From Metellina segmentata (lineage: Eukaryota > Arthropoda > Arachnida > Araneae > Tetragnathidae), in NCBI GenBank assembly GCA_947359465.1, contig OX375877.1, forward strand, positions 52,738,744-52,802,743: a stretch of 64,000 nt of DNA, written 5' to 3'. Positions 34,129 to 47,250 of this stretch are shown here, piece after piece. The translations under genes and the position numbers were made by a program. The stretch's first letter is position 1; the number at the start of each line of letters is the position of its first letter. The notes under the pieces are model-generated. The model did no database searches. It saw only the letters and a list, made by a program, of their open reading frames with translations, and was not told where the DNA came from.

Positions 34129-34130
34129 TA

Positions 34131-35274
34131 TTTAGCTTGGCAGAAAATATCTCAGAGAAAGATAGTGTAATTTAGGACAGTGTGTTATTAATCGTAAGCT
34201 TGAAGCAAAAACTCTTTAACGGACATTTTTTTGGATGCACTAAATTCTAACTTTCACGAAGATGAGAAACATGAGTCACATTTTAATATATTTAAAAGAT
34301 ATATAACTCTATCAAAATGCTTATAATTCCTATTTTTTCAAACCTATAAATTAATAGTTCGTACTAAAACGGCTGTATACAAAAAAGTATGAAAGTATGA
34401 AACATATGAAAATCCTGAACTTCTGCTCTATGCCGATTATTATGATAACTGATTGGGTCAACGACAGTTGGAATTAAACGCCAAACGCCAAAAAACAGTG
34501 ATGAACCACATTTAAGGTAACCCCTATGTCTATCATGCGACAGAATCTGGGTAACATAAAGTAAAATATTCACTTCCACCTGGTTTTTACACTGAAAATC
34601 TTTTTCATATGCATTACAATTTTTACTGTTTTCGTAAAAAGTTTCATAGTTTAATTAAATTTATGAACAATAATGAAATGATGCGACGTTCCCTTAAAAA
34701 TATAAAAAGTTAATTCGAAACTAATTTAATAGATGTTAAAGTTGAATTCTAAATTCAGAAGGAACTCAAAACTCAATATCAAACTAAAAAAGTATTGACA
34801 TATTTTTTGCTTACTTAGTTCATAATCTGCAATTTAACCCTTGAACTTTTAACATAACCTCCTGACTAAAATTGAAAGGGTGTATCATATTCACATCTAA
34901 TTTATATACCATATACCATCTAATTAGTCATCGTGTAAAATGTAATTGAGAGCAACAGCTCAAATCAAACCCTATTTAACAATTCTCAAAGGGCCAATTT
35001 ATTAAAATTCTCCAATAACATTTCATGTCATACATGTATAATCACTGTATTTGCATTTCCCAATCATGCTTTGTTTTCCAAAGATGAAGTCATTGATCAT
35101 AAAAAGAAATTTTAATTGAAAGTAATCATTTCCGAAAGACTAACAATATACGATTCTAGTAGTGCGTATTCACATCGTATTCATTGAGTTTCACAACATT
35201 GTAAATCCACCTCAACATCCGGTTGAACTCTATCCAGCGTAATAACAGTTATTAAGAAAAGATGAGAAATCGAT
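34131..35274. other. AT-rich DNA, nothing recognised
   Basis: No coding frame of interest. The 71-codon frame at 34364-34579 (minus) has no recognisable domain. Confidence 0.5.
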
Positions 35275-35490
35275 TCACCGGAGAATCGATTCTTTTGACG
35301 TGATTTCCGAACTATAATCATGCATGTATAAATTGGGCGAAGCACTTATGCAAACGGTAGCCTTGGTGTCGATGAGAAAATTAATACTTTCTCTCCCTTT
35401 AATGCGAATGTAAAGAGAATCAGGTAAAGGCTGATCTAGATTGTCCGTCAACTGAATTGATAGCAATGGTAATGATGAAACAAAAGGCAA
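35275..35490 (-). pseudogene. Possible LTR-retroelement protease fragment
   Basis: A minus-strand frame of 71 codons contains INFLIDTKATVCISAS. Retropepsins of gypsy-like elements have FLIDTGA(T/D)V(S/C) at the active site; here the Gly after DT is Lys, which would inactivate it. No flap motif, reverse transcriptase or LTR is visible nearby. The match rests on about 12 residues and could be chance. Confidence 0.35.
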
Positions 35491-36689
35491 AAAATAATAA
35501 AAAAAGGAAGTATTCGCATGACCTTCACACTTGCTTCATTTATGGGCATGGGGATGACCTAGAAAAAAGAGTTCTGGAGGAGAGAGAAAGAATCTGACCC
35601 ATTTTTTGTCTAGGATCAATTCATCAAAGGTGAAGTATTGATTAGGACACTCCATCGATGGATGTAGGAAACGAAGTTTTAATTTTGAAATACTATCGTC
35701 TCCCAGGCTGAGATTGAGTTAACCAATCACTTGACATTATGCCATAGGCGTTGTTTAGAACAAAAGAGAATAAAAAGAGGTAGAAATTTTTCTTGAGAAG
35801 GAAGTATCCCAAATCAAGGAATTATGCTTGTTCACGGTTTGAAACAGAAGCATGTCTTTAAAGCATTCAGGAAACAGTAATTATTGGACATAATAAACAT
35901 GGTGTAAATATTTATTCGCTAGCGTACTTGTTTCAGACATAGACTCTTTGTTAATGACAAATGGCAATAAACGAATGTAAACAATGCAAAATAAACTATT
36001 GCGTAATTTCACTGCTTAGTTCAAACTAGAGAAATTGTTACCAGTGACAGTTCTTTTCTTGGGGGTCACATTGTCCAAGGTGTTGCTTTGCTTCGCAAAC
36101 CAAAAAATATAAATATTTAATTGAAAATGTATTTATTGAAAGAAAACCAAACGTATAAGGTATCTATATTGTGTAATTGTGTAATAAAATTGTGTAATAA
36201 ATTTTTAAGGTATTATATAGTGTAAAGATTTCAAATCCGTTAAAATTTCATTCTATCTTTAATGATCGCTGAGATAGAAAATACCAATGAGGAACGCCAG
36301 TGATAACTTTAATAATTTCTTTTGCTTCACTCGAATCCGTTTCTCAGGAAATAAAAATGAATTAATCTCGAATCAAACGAGAGGTCATTCGAATCTGTTA
36401 GCTACCATTCCCATTTATTGTGAATACACGAAAGGTGACAAAAATTGGCATGGTTCCAAATGCTAACATCAATAGTGACGTTACAGAGGGAGAAAAAGAC
36501 AATATTCACGTGGTTCTTCATTTCCGGAAGAAGAAAGAACGATGAAAAACTTATTAAATTCATTCAAAAATGTTCTAGATTGAATTTTTAAATTCGCAGC
36601 GGCCTAAAAATTGCAAAACATTTGGACTACTTGTGTGCCAGATCCCATAACTGTAAGTGCTATAGATTCATCAGGACTTTGCGTACAGA
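35491..36689. other. AT-rich DNA; foldback-element fragment at 36225-36275
   Basis: 36225-36275 (GATTTCAAATCCGTTAAAAT, TTCATTCTATC, AATGATCGCTGAG) resembles the inner inverted repeat of the element at 32.3-33.1 kb. Nothing else recognised. Confidence 0.45.
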
Positions 36690-36870
36690 AAACAAACAAA
36701 CACTTCCTTTTATAATAGTAGAGTTATTCCTTATTTAAGTTACAGAGCTGCATAATATTGCTAAACAGTTACGTAAGAACTATCCGCTCGAAAAAAATGA
36801 AATTCGCCAGCAGTGACCAATTATAAAAGGCACTGAAAATTCTGGAAAATTTAAATGAGCATAGAAAAAA
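36690..36870 (-). repeat. Dispersed repeat, GAGCTGCATAATAT family, copy b
   Basis: GAGCTGCATAATATTGCTAA matches the complement of 54.19 kb, followed by similar but diverged bases and GAAATTCGCCAGCAGTGA. Confidence 0.5.
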
Positions 36871-38604
36871 TATGAAAAGATTTTAGATGTTAAAATATGC
36901 CAAATCATCTTGGTGTATGGTGTATAATTGAAGTGCAAATTTAGAAGTTAAATGCTGTGCCACAACAGAGGTTTTGACTTTTCACCATGCACTTTATTGG
37001 AAGTGATTACAACTAGTAAGAAGTACATGAAGTGCAACTAATATAACATTAAATACAAGCTATTAACTCGATAATTATTCTAAAAATATTTTAGTATTTT
37101 AATTGGAATGATTAAATTTCAAGCAAGTTCAAAATATACTCTACACGTCTGTTTAAATAATTGTCTCATATGGTTTTTTTTTAAACTTTAACTGCTGTCA
37201 TGGGTCTCACATACCCCGCGCCATTTTTTACAGGTGTTTCCACACCTCAAAGTGAATATTGATCCCTGCCCTATTCAGTACCTTCCTACTACGTCTGACA
37301 GAAGCCAAAAATATGAATACTGGTTTGGCTGCCCCAACTGTTTTGTGTTTTACACTATTTGCATTTCCCACGTGGACTCTTAGACCCCTTCACAGCATTT
37401 GCGTAACCGTTCTTGTTGAATGAAATCTTCTAAGTTGGAGTAGAGAATTTCGGCAAAGAGCCTAAAATGGCAACAAACTTTACTAAAAAACGATTTGTGT
37501 ATCTTACACAAAAAGATATTCAGGATATTGTTGATAATTGGTTGGAAATAGAGTACTGGATTTCGGAAATTTAGGCACGTATTCGGAAATTTAGGCAGAT
37601 GAAGATGAAGCCATTTCAAGTGCGTCTTCACAAGAATATTTCTACGGAAAAAATAACTCCAAAAAGGATGCCGGGGGGGGAGGGGGCTAATCGTGCCGTT
37701 AGAACACCAAAACACAACATAGTTTTACAGTTTGTAGCTTTGAAACGTCCTGCAAAATTAGGTTCGAAAAACGAGCCTGAAGAGACATGGAATCTATTTT
37801 ACTTATATAGTAATATAAAATATATTTCATGTTAAGAATTGAGCTATCTAAATTTAAAATGGATAAATAATAATTATCTAAAGAAGCTTTCATTAATATA
37901 TTATAGAAATCAACTTTATACGCACTTTAGTGAGCGAGGTCTGAGAGACCCCTCCACACTAGTTACGAGACGGTTTGTGACACAGCAGTTAAGGGTTGAA
38001 AAGGAAATACATTTGTTTACAGTTGGAAATACCTTTACTCAAGTAATCAATTACTGTTCACCCAGAATTTATTATCATAGAGTAAATCAGGTAATATATG
38101 TCGCAATCGACTTCTTAATAATTTGTTTCAACTTATCTAGTAGTATAGCTTTTTATAGTGTTTGCTGTTGCATTAGTAATTTCAAGTGTTTCTGTTCCAT
38201 TTATTTGTTTCGTCAAATACTTTTGCTTACTTCCAGCAGTTCTCTAATCATTGTAGAACTAAAGATTTGTTCTGTTTCCTCTAAAAGTACAAAAGAATGA
38301 AAAGTTTCATTGGTAGTTTTACCTACTTTCAACAGTTCTCTAAACAACAGAATTAAAGAATTATTTTATTTATTTTCTCGAAAACTACAAAAGAATGAAA
38401 ATTTGCTTTAGTACTTTTCTTTATTAAAGTAAGAGAAGGGTTTCAGGGGATATATTAAACTCCTTTTCTCGTGAAACAGTTTCTAAGCCTTTTTACTCAG
38501 TAATTTGCCAAAGAAAGAATATCCCACATGGAAAACGAATTATAATTCGACACTAGCTCAATTTACTGAACTTTATGGTTGAATTTTTTTTTATTTTGTC
38601 TTAT
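36871..38604. other. AT-rich DNA, no gene
   Basis: Open frames at 37380-37715 (minus) and 37839-38300 (plus, 153 codons) are rich in Ile, Tyr, Ser and Phe, as expected for AT-rich sequence, and match no domain I know. A G-run at about 37673-37685 is the only visible irregularity. Confidence 0.45.
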
Positions 38605-38860
38605 GTGGCATATTTGGCCAAGCTGCACTAAAAGTAGTATAAGCAACAACGTCACGCAACGAAAATATGCACTCAAACAAAAAAAAAGTTTTATACACAG
38701 GAGAAAGAATTTACACCCATGGACGAATCGAAGAAGAAGACAACCCCCGACCTAGAGAAATAACCAACTTCAAATTATATAAAGAACAGATAGAATTCGC
38801 AAGATTTAGAACTGACCACACCAAAGTGAAGAAGAATGTCAGGAAAAAAGATTTGTAATG
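38605..38860 (+). repeat. Dispersed repeat of unknown family, copy 2
   Basis: Partner of 29165-29400 (GGCCAAGCTGCAC, CAACGTCACGC, AAGTTTTATACACAGGAG). A 63-codon frame at 38667-38858, rich in Lys, Glu and Arg, covers the second half; only its first part has a counterpart in copy 1. Could be a decayed mobile-element gene. Confidence 0.5.
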
Positions 38861-40539
38861 ACTGTCCTGTGGTATCGTCGTCCCAAAACGTTAGCGTGAA
38901 AACAGTATGAATCGTACTCAAGGAGAAAACATCCAACATATAAGATATTAAAGCTATTATTCCAAGAACATTAAGAAATATATACAATATTCACATGAAC
39001 ACATTAGCATCGTTACAACTATACATAAAAATATGTATATCACATTCCAGTGCGGTGAACCACCCTCACCAGCTGCTTCTTGCTCTCCCTTTCTCCAACT
39101 GTCTCTATCCGTCGTCTCCAACGTCTCTGCCGCAGTCTAAAAATAACCCAATGGTATAAGTCAAAAAACAATCAGAGATCATCTGGACGAACACCACCTG
39201 CAGAGGTATTCTTTTTCACCTTTTCTTCTCAAGTCCTTGTAAAGCGCGTGGCGAAAAAACAGCAGCTGGCGCCAAACAATAAAAAAATAAGAATATATTC
39301 AGCATTCCGATGACACAATGGAGTAGGCACCTGCCCTAGAAGTGACCCTTCCTAAAGGTCAATCATAATGTACGTCAATCACGATGTCACAGACCCAACT
39401 GTCAGAGCATCAGCATGGCCAATTTTGATCATTAACTACAGTGTTTCAGGATGTCATGGAAGGCCATTCTTGAAGATTCGAGATATCTTTTGCACATTTT
39501 TCATTAGGGGGTGGGGAGACTTCATTATCTAATTTTATCCCGGGATAAAGAAAAAAATCAAAATGATGACAGTATCACTCTAAGCCAACTTTTGATTTGG
39601 TAGGCTCAATACATACTTTTACAAGAATTATTTTTCTAGCTCCACTAAAGAGCAAAAAGATGGCTTGCTTGTTTTTTGAAACTTGAGAAATAAAACCCCA
39701 ACAACCAACCAGCCAAGATATTTAGGAGATATTGCCTTCTTGACTCTCATCACATCAGATTCAGGTAGATGTTATATAGAGTACGTCAGAATACAAGGAT
39801 GTAAATACTTGGGGTAAAAAGAAACATCTTCGATTCCTCTAATTAATCCTCTTCAACCTAAGCATTTGCAATTCCAACTATAGGACCGCGTTCTGTCACA
39901 TGTAAAGCTTGGGAAAGAACGCGACTGGACAATTAATTGTATTACAGACAACCAGGTTTAAATGTTATTTCTCGATCCCAACTTTTTTGTGTTACCCCAC
40001 ACCTAATATTCTAATTTTAACCTGCTTTATGCAAAAGCTACAGCGGCGCAAACGATCTCCAACATTCGACAACTAAAGTCAATTGTCTATTTTTTCTCAG
40101 CCGTGATCAGCACCTGTGAGGGTGACCACTTGGTTGCTCTATTGGTTCGCGGGTGTATCACAAAGTTTTGGCTTCTCTGGATAATTAAGGTGTATATAAT
40201 CTAACCCCTTCCACCAGTATTTTATTAAAATAACAAGCTGAATAACCTGCCGTTGTTAGGGTTTCAAATATGACTGCGACTTGCGATGTATTAATTCAAA
40301 TACACAAATTCTGTAGAACATGTTTCTTCCCGCGACAGCTAAAATATGACCGCGACATTTCCCTGTGTTAACTCATACACAAACCCTGGAGAATGTATTT
40401 ACTTATTCATGTCCATTTATTATTGAAAAGCAAACTTTAGATTTTGAAATTGAGGTTTCGAGGGTTACTTTTAGGTACACTTGTGTGCCAACTTTCATGG
40501 CAACAGATTGGTCTGGTGACAGAAAAAAAATAGTCTATG
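38861..40539. other. AT-rich DNA, nothing recognised
   Basis: Neither a credible coding frame nor a repeat was found. Confidence 0.45.
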
Positions 40540-40640
40540 TTTTCCGCAGTGTTCGAAACTATAAGTGTACAAAATTTGGTGAGGATTGTTCAAACGGGGT
40601 AGATTTGTATTGAGAATATGCAAACACGCTTATATATTCA
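40540..40640 (+). repeat. Diverged dispersed repeat
   Basis: GTGTACAAAATTTGGTGAGG followed by ATTGTTCAAACGG resembles pieces at 23.37 and 25.59 kb. The family is unknown. Confidence 0.45.
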
Positions 40641-40669
40641 CATCCACACCTCCTTCTATATGTTCTTGT

Positions 40670-40993
40670 TGTTGGACTTTTTCATACATGACATTCGTTT
40701 AACAGGAAGGTCCCTTTCACACACCCATTCCGTAATTTAGATCCCAATCAGAGGCCGATAACCCCCTGATCAGGTACCCCCAGAGGTATTGATTTGGTAT
40801 GGGAACATGGGGGACTTTGTGACCACGACCTATTTAACGTGCCCCAGCCACCAATAAGCGAACACGACGGTCTTTAGCCAGGTCGAAGCGCCGATCTCGC
40901 AACCATCAGAATTGCAGGCTCCGCTGAGGACAGAACCCACAGCCCTTCCGATGCGAGCCCGACGCTCTACTGACTGAGCTACCGCGGCTCTAA
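40670..40993 (-). mobile_element. tRNA-derived SINE, head Z
   Basis: The complement reads GAGCCGCGGTAGCTCAGTCA then GTAGAGCGTCGGGCTCGCAT: a D-arm with paired GCTC and GAGC and a clear A-box region. The B box (GGGTTCTGTCC) is decayed. The body matches 49201-49611 up to the TTTCACACA block, but the palindromic 3' end of that copy is missing. Confidence 0.85.
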
Positions 40994-40995
40994 AA

Positions 40996-40998
<3 letters not shown>

Positions 40999-41028
<30 letters not shown>
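40999..41028. repeat. (AT)15 microsatellite
   Basis: Thirty bases of uninterrupted AT next to the head end of the Z SINE. Confidence 0.95.
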
Positions 41029-41031
<3 letters not shown>

Positions 41032-41129
41032 GGCATCTGTCCGGTAAATAATATGGCTATTGGTGATCATTAATCACAGAACTTACATCTTGAATGCTCA
41101 CATGTACTCACATCATTCCGGTAGATCAG

Positions 41130-41620
41130 ATGAGGCTTCTTCGCCCCCGAACATCCACTGTTTCGGGAAAGAGGTTAAAGGAAGTTTCTCTACCATGGCT
41201 TACATGCTAGAACAGAAGCAAACACGCATTCCTTGAAGGTCAACATAATTTATTTCCTTTCTTAAAAGTAGCTACTGTACGGCCCCAGTTATGGCTTTCG
41301 CGTTACATCCAGTCCCATTTACATCGGGCACGTTATCGCACGGTATGCGAAATGAAGGTATGAAAACCCCGTCGTGGAAGGAAAGCAAAACAAACGGGAA
41401 TTAATTGTTCCCTTTTAACCTTTGACCCTCACACGTGGGATGCAAAAAGCTCACAGGCAAGCGGTGTGCCCAATTCTTCCTCCCGTGGTTTTAGCAGAGC
41501 TTTGCATGTTTTTTAACGTAATTATTGTGCGTTCAAGGCTCCGCGCAATTTGAATGGGAAATACCGCTCATTACAGGGCGGAATCGGAATTACACCAGTA
41601 TTGTTATGGTATTTCTCGAT
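41130..41620. other. GC-richer, non-repetitive island; possible conserved non-coding DNA
   Basis: Base composition is more balanced than the flanks, with no visible repeat, terminal repeat or open frame. It holds short motifs such as GAAGGTCAA, ACCTTTGACC and GAATTAATTG, which resemble nuclear-receptor and homeodomain sites. That is weak evidence; conservation would have to be tested. Confidence 0.25.
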
Positions 41621-42048
41621 ACTGAAAGTTTCGCCCGAATGTTGGTCTGCAAGAAATTGGTAACGCTGATTCAAAAATTTTGTAAATGAAGGGGAATTAT
41701 TAATTTAAACAAGTTTCAATCAGTAGCGGAGAGCCCAATTCTCCAATATGTATTATAATCTCGTTGTAATTAGCGAGTGGTTTTTCTACTGCAATCCTTA
41801 GAAAATTAGCTATTGCTTTCATAAGATAGGACAATGTTTTGGTTGGACATTAGCAGATGCATTTGCACTAAACTGTCTTTACTGCTTATATAAATTGATG
41901 ACAGTGCAGTTTTTCCAGTTTATATCATATTTCAATCCTTTCATAATGAATATAACATCCAAATTCACATAAGTGTATTTAAAATACCCCTAAATGAAAT
42001 ACTATATGAATTTGTCCAAAAATATATAAACATTTATTTTATTTTTAC

Positions 42049-42312
42049 GCCGACCAACCGGTATAGTGGTTAAGGTGTTAGCCTCTAGATCGGAAGGTCC
42101 CCGGTTCGAATCCGGGTTCGGGCATGGATGTTTGTAAGCGTATACCAGCTCAGGTGTTGTTTCGTCATCTGAACATGGTTCAAAATTACGAAGTATAAAT
42201 TGTCAGGAGCAATGATGGTCCTCCCACTGGGTTCTCCTTCACAAGTGGCCATCACTTCCGGCCTTGTAGTGGCCAATGACTTAGGTCAAATGTGCCCGCC
42301 ATTAGAAAACAA
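42049..42312 (+). mobile_element. tRNA-derived SINE, head X + middle + tail T1
   Basis: The head reads GCCGACCAACCGGTATAGTG, with GGTTCGAATCC as a perfect B box inside a paired T-arm (CCCGG and CCGGG). The middle has AGCTCAGGTGTTG and CATCTGAACATGG. Tail T1 has CCTCCCACTGGGTTCTCC and CTTCCGGCCTTGTAGTGG. A short TTTTAC repeat flanks it (42043-42048, 42314-42319). It is nearly identical to the copy at 46.8 kb. Confidence 0.88.
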
Positions 42313-42317
42313 ATTTT

Positions 42318-42640
42318 ACTTTTACTGGAATTAGTTCTTATTTCCAATTAAATGCATGGCAAAGAAATCACTCCTCAGTCATATTACCACAATTGGATTA
42401 GAAACGTCTGCTTTTTAATGTCATTGCATTCTGGTGTTCAATGTTCAAAAGCGATTAGGCATATTTGACGATTTCGTTTCATATTTTATTTTCTGCGTTA
42501 ATTTGTATTTACCAGATCTCTCGTTGTTTTCTGTAATTAGACTACTGAAGAATTAGAAGAATAGTCTTAGCTATATTATGCAGCTATATAGCTCACAAAT
42601 CATTGAGGGCATCACCTGATTGTCCCCGAGTGATAAGTTG
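42318..42640 (+). repeat. Dispersed repeat, GAGCTGCATAATAT family, copy c
   Basis: TTAGACTACTGAAGAATTAG and ATATTATGCAGCTATA align with 54.15-54.2 kb (CAAACTACTGAAAATATT, ATATTATGCAGCTTCA); weaker similarity extends upstream to the SINE end. The SINE may have inserted at its edge. Confidence 0.55.
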
Positions 42641-43420
42641 CTTGAATAAATTTGTGTGGAAAACAACATCTAGCACCCCCCCCCCACCCAATGCGAGGGT
42701 TAGGAAGCTGGTTCAGGCATCAGAATCAAGACAACTCGAGTAGGCTCACATAAGTCTAAGTTTGGAGGCGGTCACTGAAATCAGACATAGATGCCTATGT
42801 TGAAATTCCTTCGAAACCCTGGAAGATTAAGCCTAATCCAGGTTATAAATGATTAGACGAACAGATAGTGATAAAGCTCTACCGAAGTGTGGTCCATGCA
42901 AGGTTGACCATGAAGAGCACCAATCATGGGTCCCATATGAAGAACACACGTGTGGGAGTCTGCCGGGATTAGGTCATCGTGGCGTCCGAAGTTTGATTTT
43001 TACATTCCGTGGAAAGCGATTCTTGTATGTGTTCTTCGAGACATATGCCAGGGGGACCCCCTTCCCTATATCCATAATGACTTAAACTAGACTGAGTGGA
43101 AGAAGATTCAAACTAGAAGATTCAAGCGGCGAAATTGGCGAATCAATTTTGCTTACATCCATTACCAGTAAATGAAATCACGTCGATTTCTGTATTCCGT
43201 TCGTCTGTGAAAATAAGTATGTATGTTGTACCTATGAAGTGTGTGAGGTTCTCCGTCCAGACACCGAGGAATGTTGGCAGGAAGGAACCATTTGATTCCC
43301 AAAGGGACGTTATCGGGGGATATCATTGGACAATTCAACTGGTTGAGGTGGGGAAGAAAAGCGAAAATTGGGATGAGGAAAAAAGTACTCGAGTGGTGCA
43401 CACCGACCAGGAAGGACATA
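42641..43420. other. Mixed DNA with a C-run, no gene
   Basis: A stretch of C at about 42675-42690 and a 78-codon frame at 42849-43085 without recognisable domain. The frame at 43135-43584 runs into the MITE and overlaps an opposite frame, so I do not call it. Confidence 0.4.
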
Positions 43421-43422
43421 TA

Positions 43423-43875
43423 AGGCCCAGTGCACACATACGATTTTTCAACGTGCGGCGCCGCTACGGCGCCGAAGCCCAACTATGCACACATAACCGT
43501 GGAATGACGCAAGTACTCATTTCGCGCCATGTGCGGTACATATTTTATCAAAGAAAACGTGTTTATTTCGCTTACTTGGTGTAAAAATAGTCTCATTTTG
43601 AAACAAAATAGACGTTACTGGATACAACTATTTATTAATTATTATTTATATTCTATTTATTTATGAAAACAAGGTACTTCAAACCGGAGAAGCGTGTGTG
43701 CGAGCTGCGGTGCCGTGGGGAACTGCGGTACAAATTGCACGCAAGTTGGACGTGCGAAGCCGCAGCGGCGTCGTGCATGTGTGCACTACTCCATTGGATG
43801 TAATGTATCTCAGACCGCACTTGCGTTGCTTCAGAGGCGCCGCACGTTGAAAAACCGGATGTGTGCACCGAGCCT
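43423..43875. mobile_element. TA-flanked MITE with GC-rich 40-bp TIRs
   Basis: Ends AGGCCCAGTGCACACATACG and inverted AGGCTCGGTGCACACATCCG, both continuing TTTTTCAACGTGCGGCGCC; about four mismatches in 40. TA dinucleotides flank it at 43421-43422 and 43876-43877. The core is AT-rich, the arms are GC-rich, and there is no transposase. Several open frames on both strands here come from the GC-rich arms. Confidence 0.85.
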
Positions 43876-44049
43876 TAGTCGTAAGGTCCTTCAAGGATAG
43901 AACAATTGCCATTTTCTTGTAAGTATTAAAATATTTAAATAGCATGTATGATACCCATTAAGATAAATAAATTCAAACAAAAGCACCCCTGTAGAAGGCG
44001 TTATTCTTCAATTTAGTTTTTTGATGTAAAGAGAAGAACGCGTTTTTTT

Positions 44050-44400
44050 AGTGTGACAAAGTGTACCGTACTAACAAGGAGATATCTCCACGTTTAGTCT
44101 GGTTTGAGATGCTGCGTATATAACATCTAGCTGTATATAAGTATCTTAATATTCATGATGAACGCTAGTAGATTGATCGCTCTACCAAGTGTTGACTGAT
44201 TGATCTTAGTGTTTACTGGCGTTATGGAGGTGTCAGAGTTTAGCGACTGATGGCGCAGATGGATAGACGATGCAGTGCTTGTGATTCGAATGTTCCACGT
44301 GCATTTGTCTAGAATCCAGTTTGTTTGCAGTACGTATCTTCTGGAGTTAGGGTAAAAGTATAGAATGATATTGAAATAAAATAATGTTTTCTTGAGAGAA
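44050..44400 (+). promoter_or_regulatory. Promoter-like stretch, possibly an old LTR
   Basis: TGTATATAAGTATC at about 44130 resembles a TATA box, and AATAAAATAA at about 44379 a poly(A) signal some 250 bases on; the DNA between is GC-richer. I could not find matching TG and CA ends with a target duplication, so LTR identity is a guess. Confidence 0.25.
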
Positions 44401-45954
<1,554 letters not shown>

Positions 45955-47250
45955 TGATGGAGAAAACAGTCAGCAGATGCTTTTCACTAAAGGAAGACAG
46001 ACGTTTTCCTTCTCAATGAAAAAGAGAATGGTGCCTTCTCAATGAAGAAAGGTAGGGGTGTCTTCTCTTTGAAAAAGAAAGATAATAGTGCCTTATCCTT
46101 AAGGGAGAAACAGAGGGGTGCCTTCTCCTTGAAAGAGAAAAAGGAGGGTGTCTTCTCCTTGATGGGAAAAGACAAGCGTGTCGTTTAGTTGATGGAGAAA
46201 GATAGGGTTACTTTCTATTTGTAAAAGGAGTGCCTTTCTTCCTGATGGAGAAAGAGAAAGGTTCCTTCTCGATGAAAAAAGGAAAGGGTGCCTTCTTCTA
46301 TAGAGAGAAATGTCTTCTCTTTGATGGAGAAAGAGAAGGGTTCCTTTTCCATGTGTGAGAAAGAGAGATAGATCTTCCCCTTGATGAAGAAAGAGAAGAG
46401 TGCCCTTTCCTTGGTGGAGGAAGAGAAGGTTGCCTTCTTCATGAAGGAGACAGATAGAACTGCCTTCTTCAGAGAAAAAGAAATGTCTTATCTTTGATGG
46501 AGAGAGAGAAGGGTGCCTCTTCCTTGATATATAATGAGATGGGTCTCTTCTGTTTAATGTTGGAAAAGGGAGATTCCTTCTCAATGAAAAAAAAGTTCCT
46601 TCTCAATGAAAAAAGAGAGGAGTTCCTTCTCAATGACAAAAAGAGAGGGCTTCCTTCTCAATGAAAAAAGAGAAGAGTTCCTTCTCAATGACAAAAAGAG
46701 AGGGTTTCCTTCTACTTCATGGTAAAAGTGAGGGGTGCCTTCTCAATGAGGGAGGAAGAGATATATATCTTCACCTTGATGAAAACGCCGACCAACCGGT
46801 ATAGTGGTTAAGGTGTTAGCCTCTAGATCGGAAGGTCCCCGGTTCGAATCCGGGTTCGGGCATGGATGTTTGTAAGCGTATACCAGCTTAGGTGTTGCTT
46901 CGTCATTTGAACATGGTTCAAAATTACGATGTAATTGTTAGGGGCAATGATGGCCCTCCCACTGGGTGCTCCTTCACAAGTGGCCATCACTTCCGGCCTT
47001 GTAGTGGCCAATGAGTTCGGTCAAAATGTGCCCGCCATTAGAAAAAAAAAAAAAAACCTTGATGAAAACAATGAGAAGAGTGCCCTTTCCTTGGCGGAGG
47101 AAGAGAGAGGGGTTTCTTCTCTTTGATAGAGAAATATAAGATTGCCTCCTTATTGCTAGAGAAAATGAAGAGTGCTTTTTCTGTAATGGAAGAAGAGAGG
47201 AGTTCCTTCTACTTAGAGGAAGAGAGGGGTTCCTTCGCATTGATGGCAAA
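45955..47250. repeat. Polypurine/polypyrimidine minisatellite, ~30-35 bp unit
   Basis: Diverged repeats of TGATGGAGAAAGAGAAGGGT plus GCCTTCTCCT; a more regular block at 46570-46720 repeats TTCCTTCTCAATGA with AAAAAGAGAGG. The minus strand reads as a Lys, Phe, Leu, Ser-rich frame (46099-46584), a by-product of unit length and composition. Split by a SINE at 46787-47055; a 14-bp piece of the array forms its target duplication. Confidence 0.9.
46787..47055 (+). mobile_element. Young tRNA-derived SINE, head X + middle + tail T1
   Basis: Same structure as the 42.0-kb copy, with intact A and B box regions (GGTATAGTGGTTA, GGTTCGAATCC), and a pure A tail of about 15 bases (A at its end shared with the duplication). 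A perfect 14-bp duplication, ACCTTGATGAAAAC, lies at 46773-46786 and 47056-47069. The perfect duplication and intact tail mark it as one of the youngest insertions in the window. It needs LINE enzymes in trans. Confidence 0.95.

Noticed and set aside
35275..35490. Active retroviral-type protease
   Set aside because: Only the region around DT is readable, the key Gly is replaced, and no other pol domain is nearby; kept only as a weak fragment call.
37839..38300. 153-codon plus frame
   Set aside because: Composition follows the AT-rich DNA, with no domain, no repeat partner and no start context.
42049..42125. tRNA gene
   Set aside because: The T-arm is perfect, but acceptor and D-arm do not pair properly and the sequence continues into SINE modules. 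It is a SINE head.
42085..42276. 63-codon minus frame, similar at 46823-47011
   Set aside because: Antisense reading of SINE sequence; such frames often get annotated as proteins by mistake.
43135..43945. Several frames of 68-149 codons around the MITE
   Set aside because: They overlap on opposite strands and span element borders.
46099..46584. 161-codon minus frame, the longest non-transposase frame
   Set aside because: A Lys, Leu, Phe and Ser-rich reading of the polypurine minisatellite; neighbouring units open other frames equally well.
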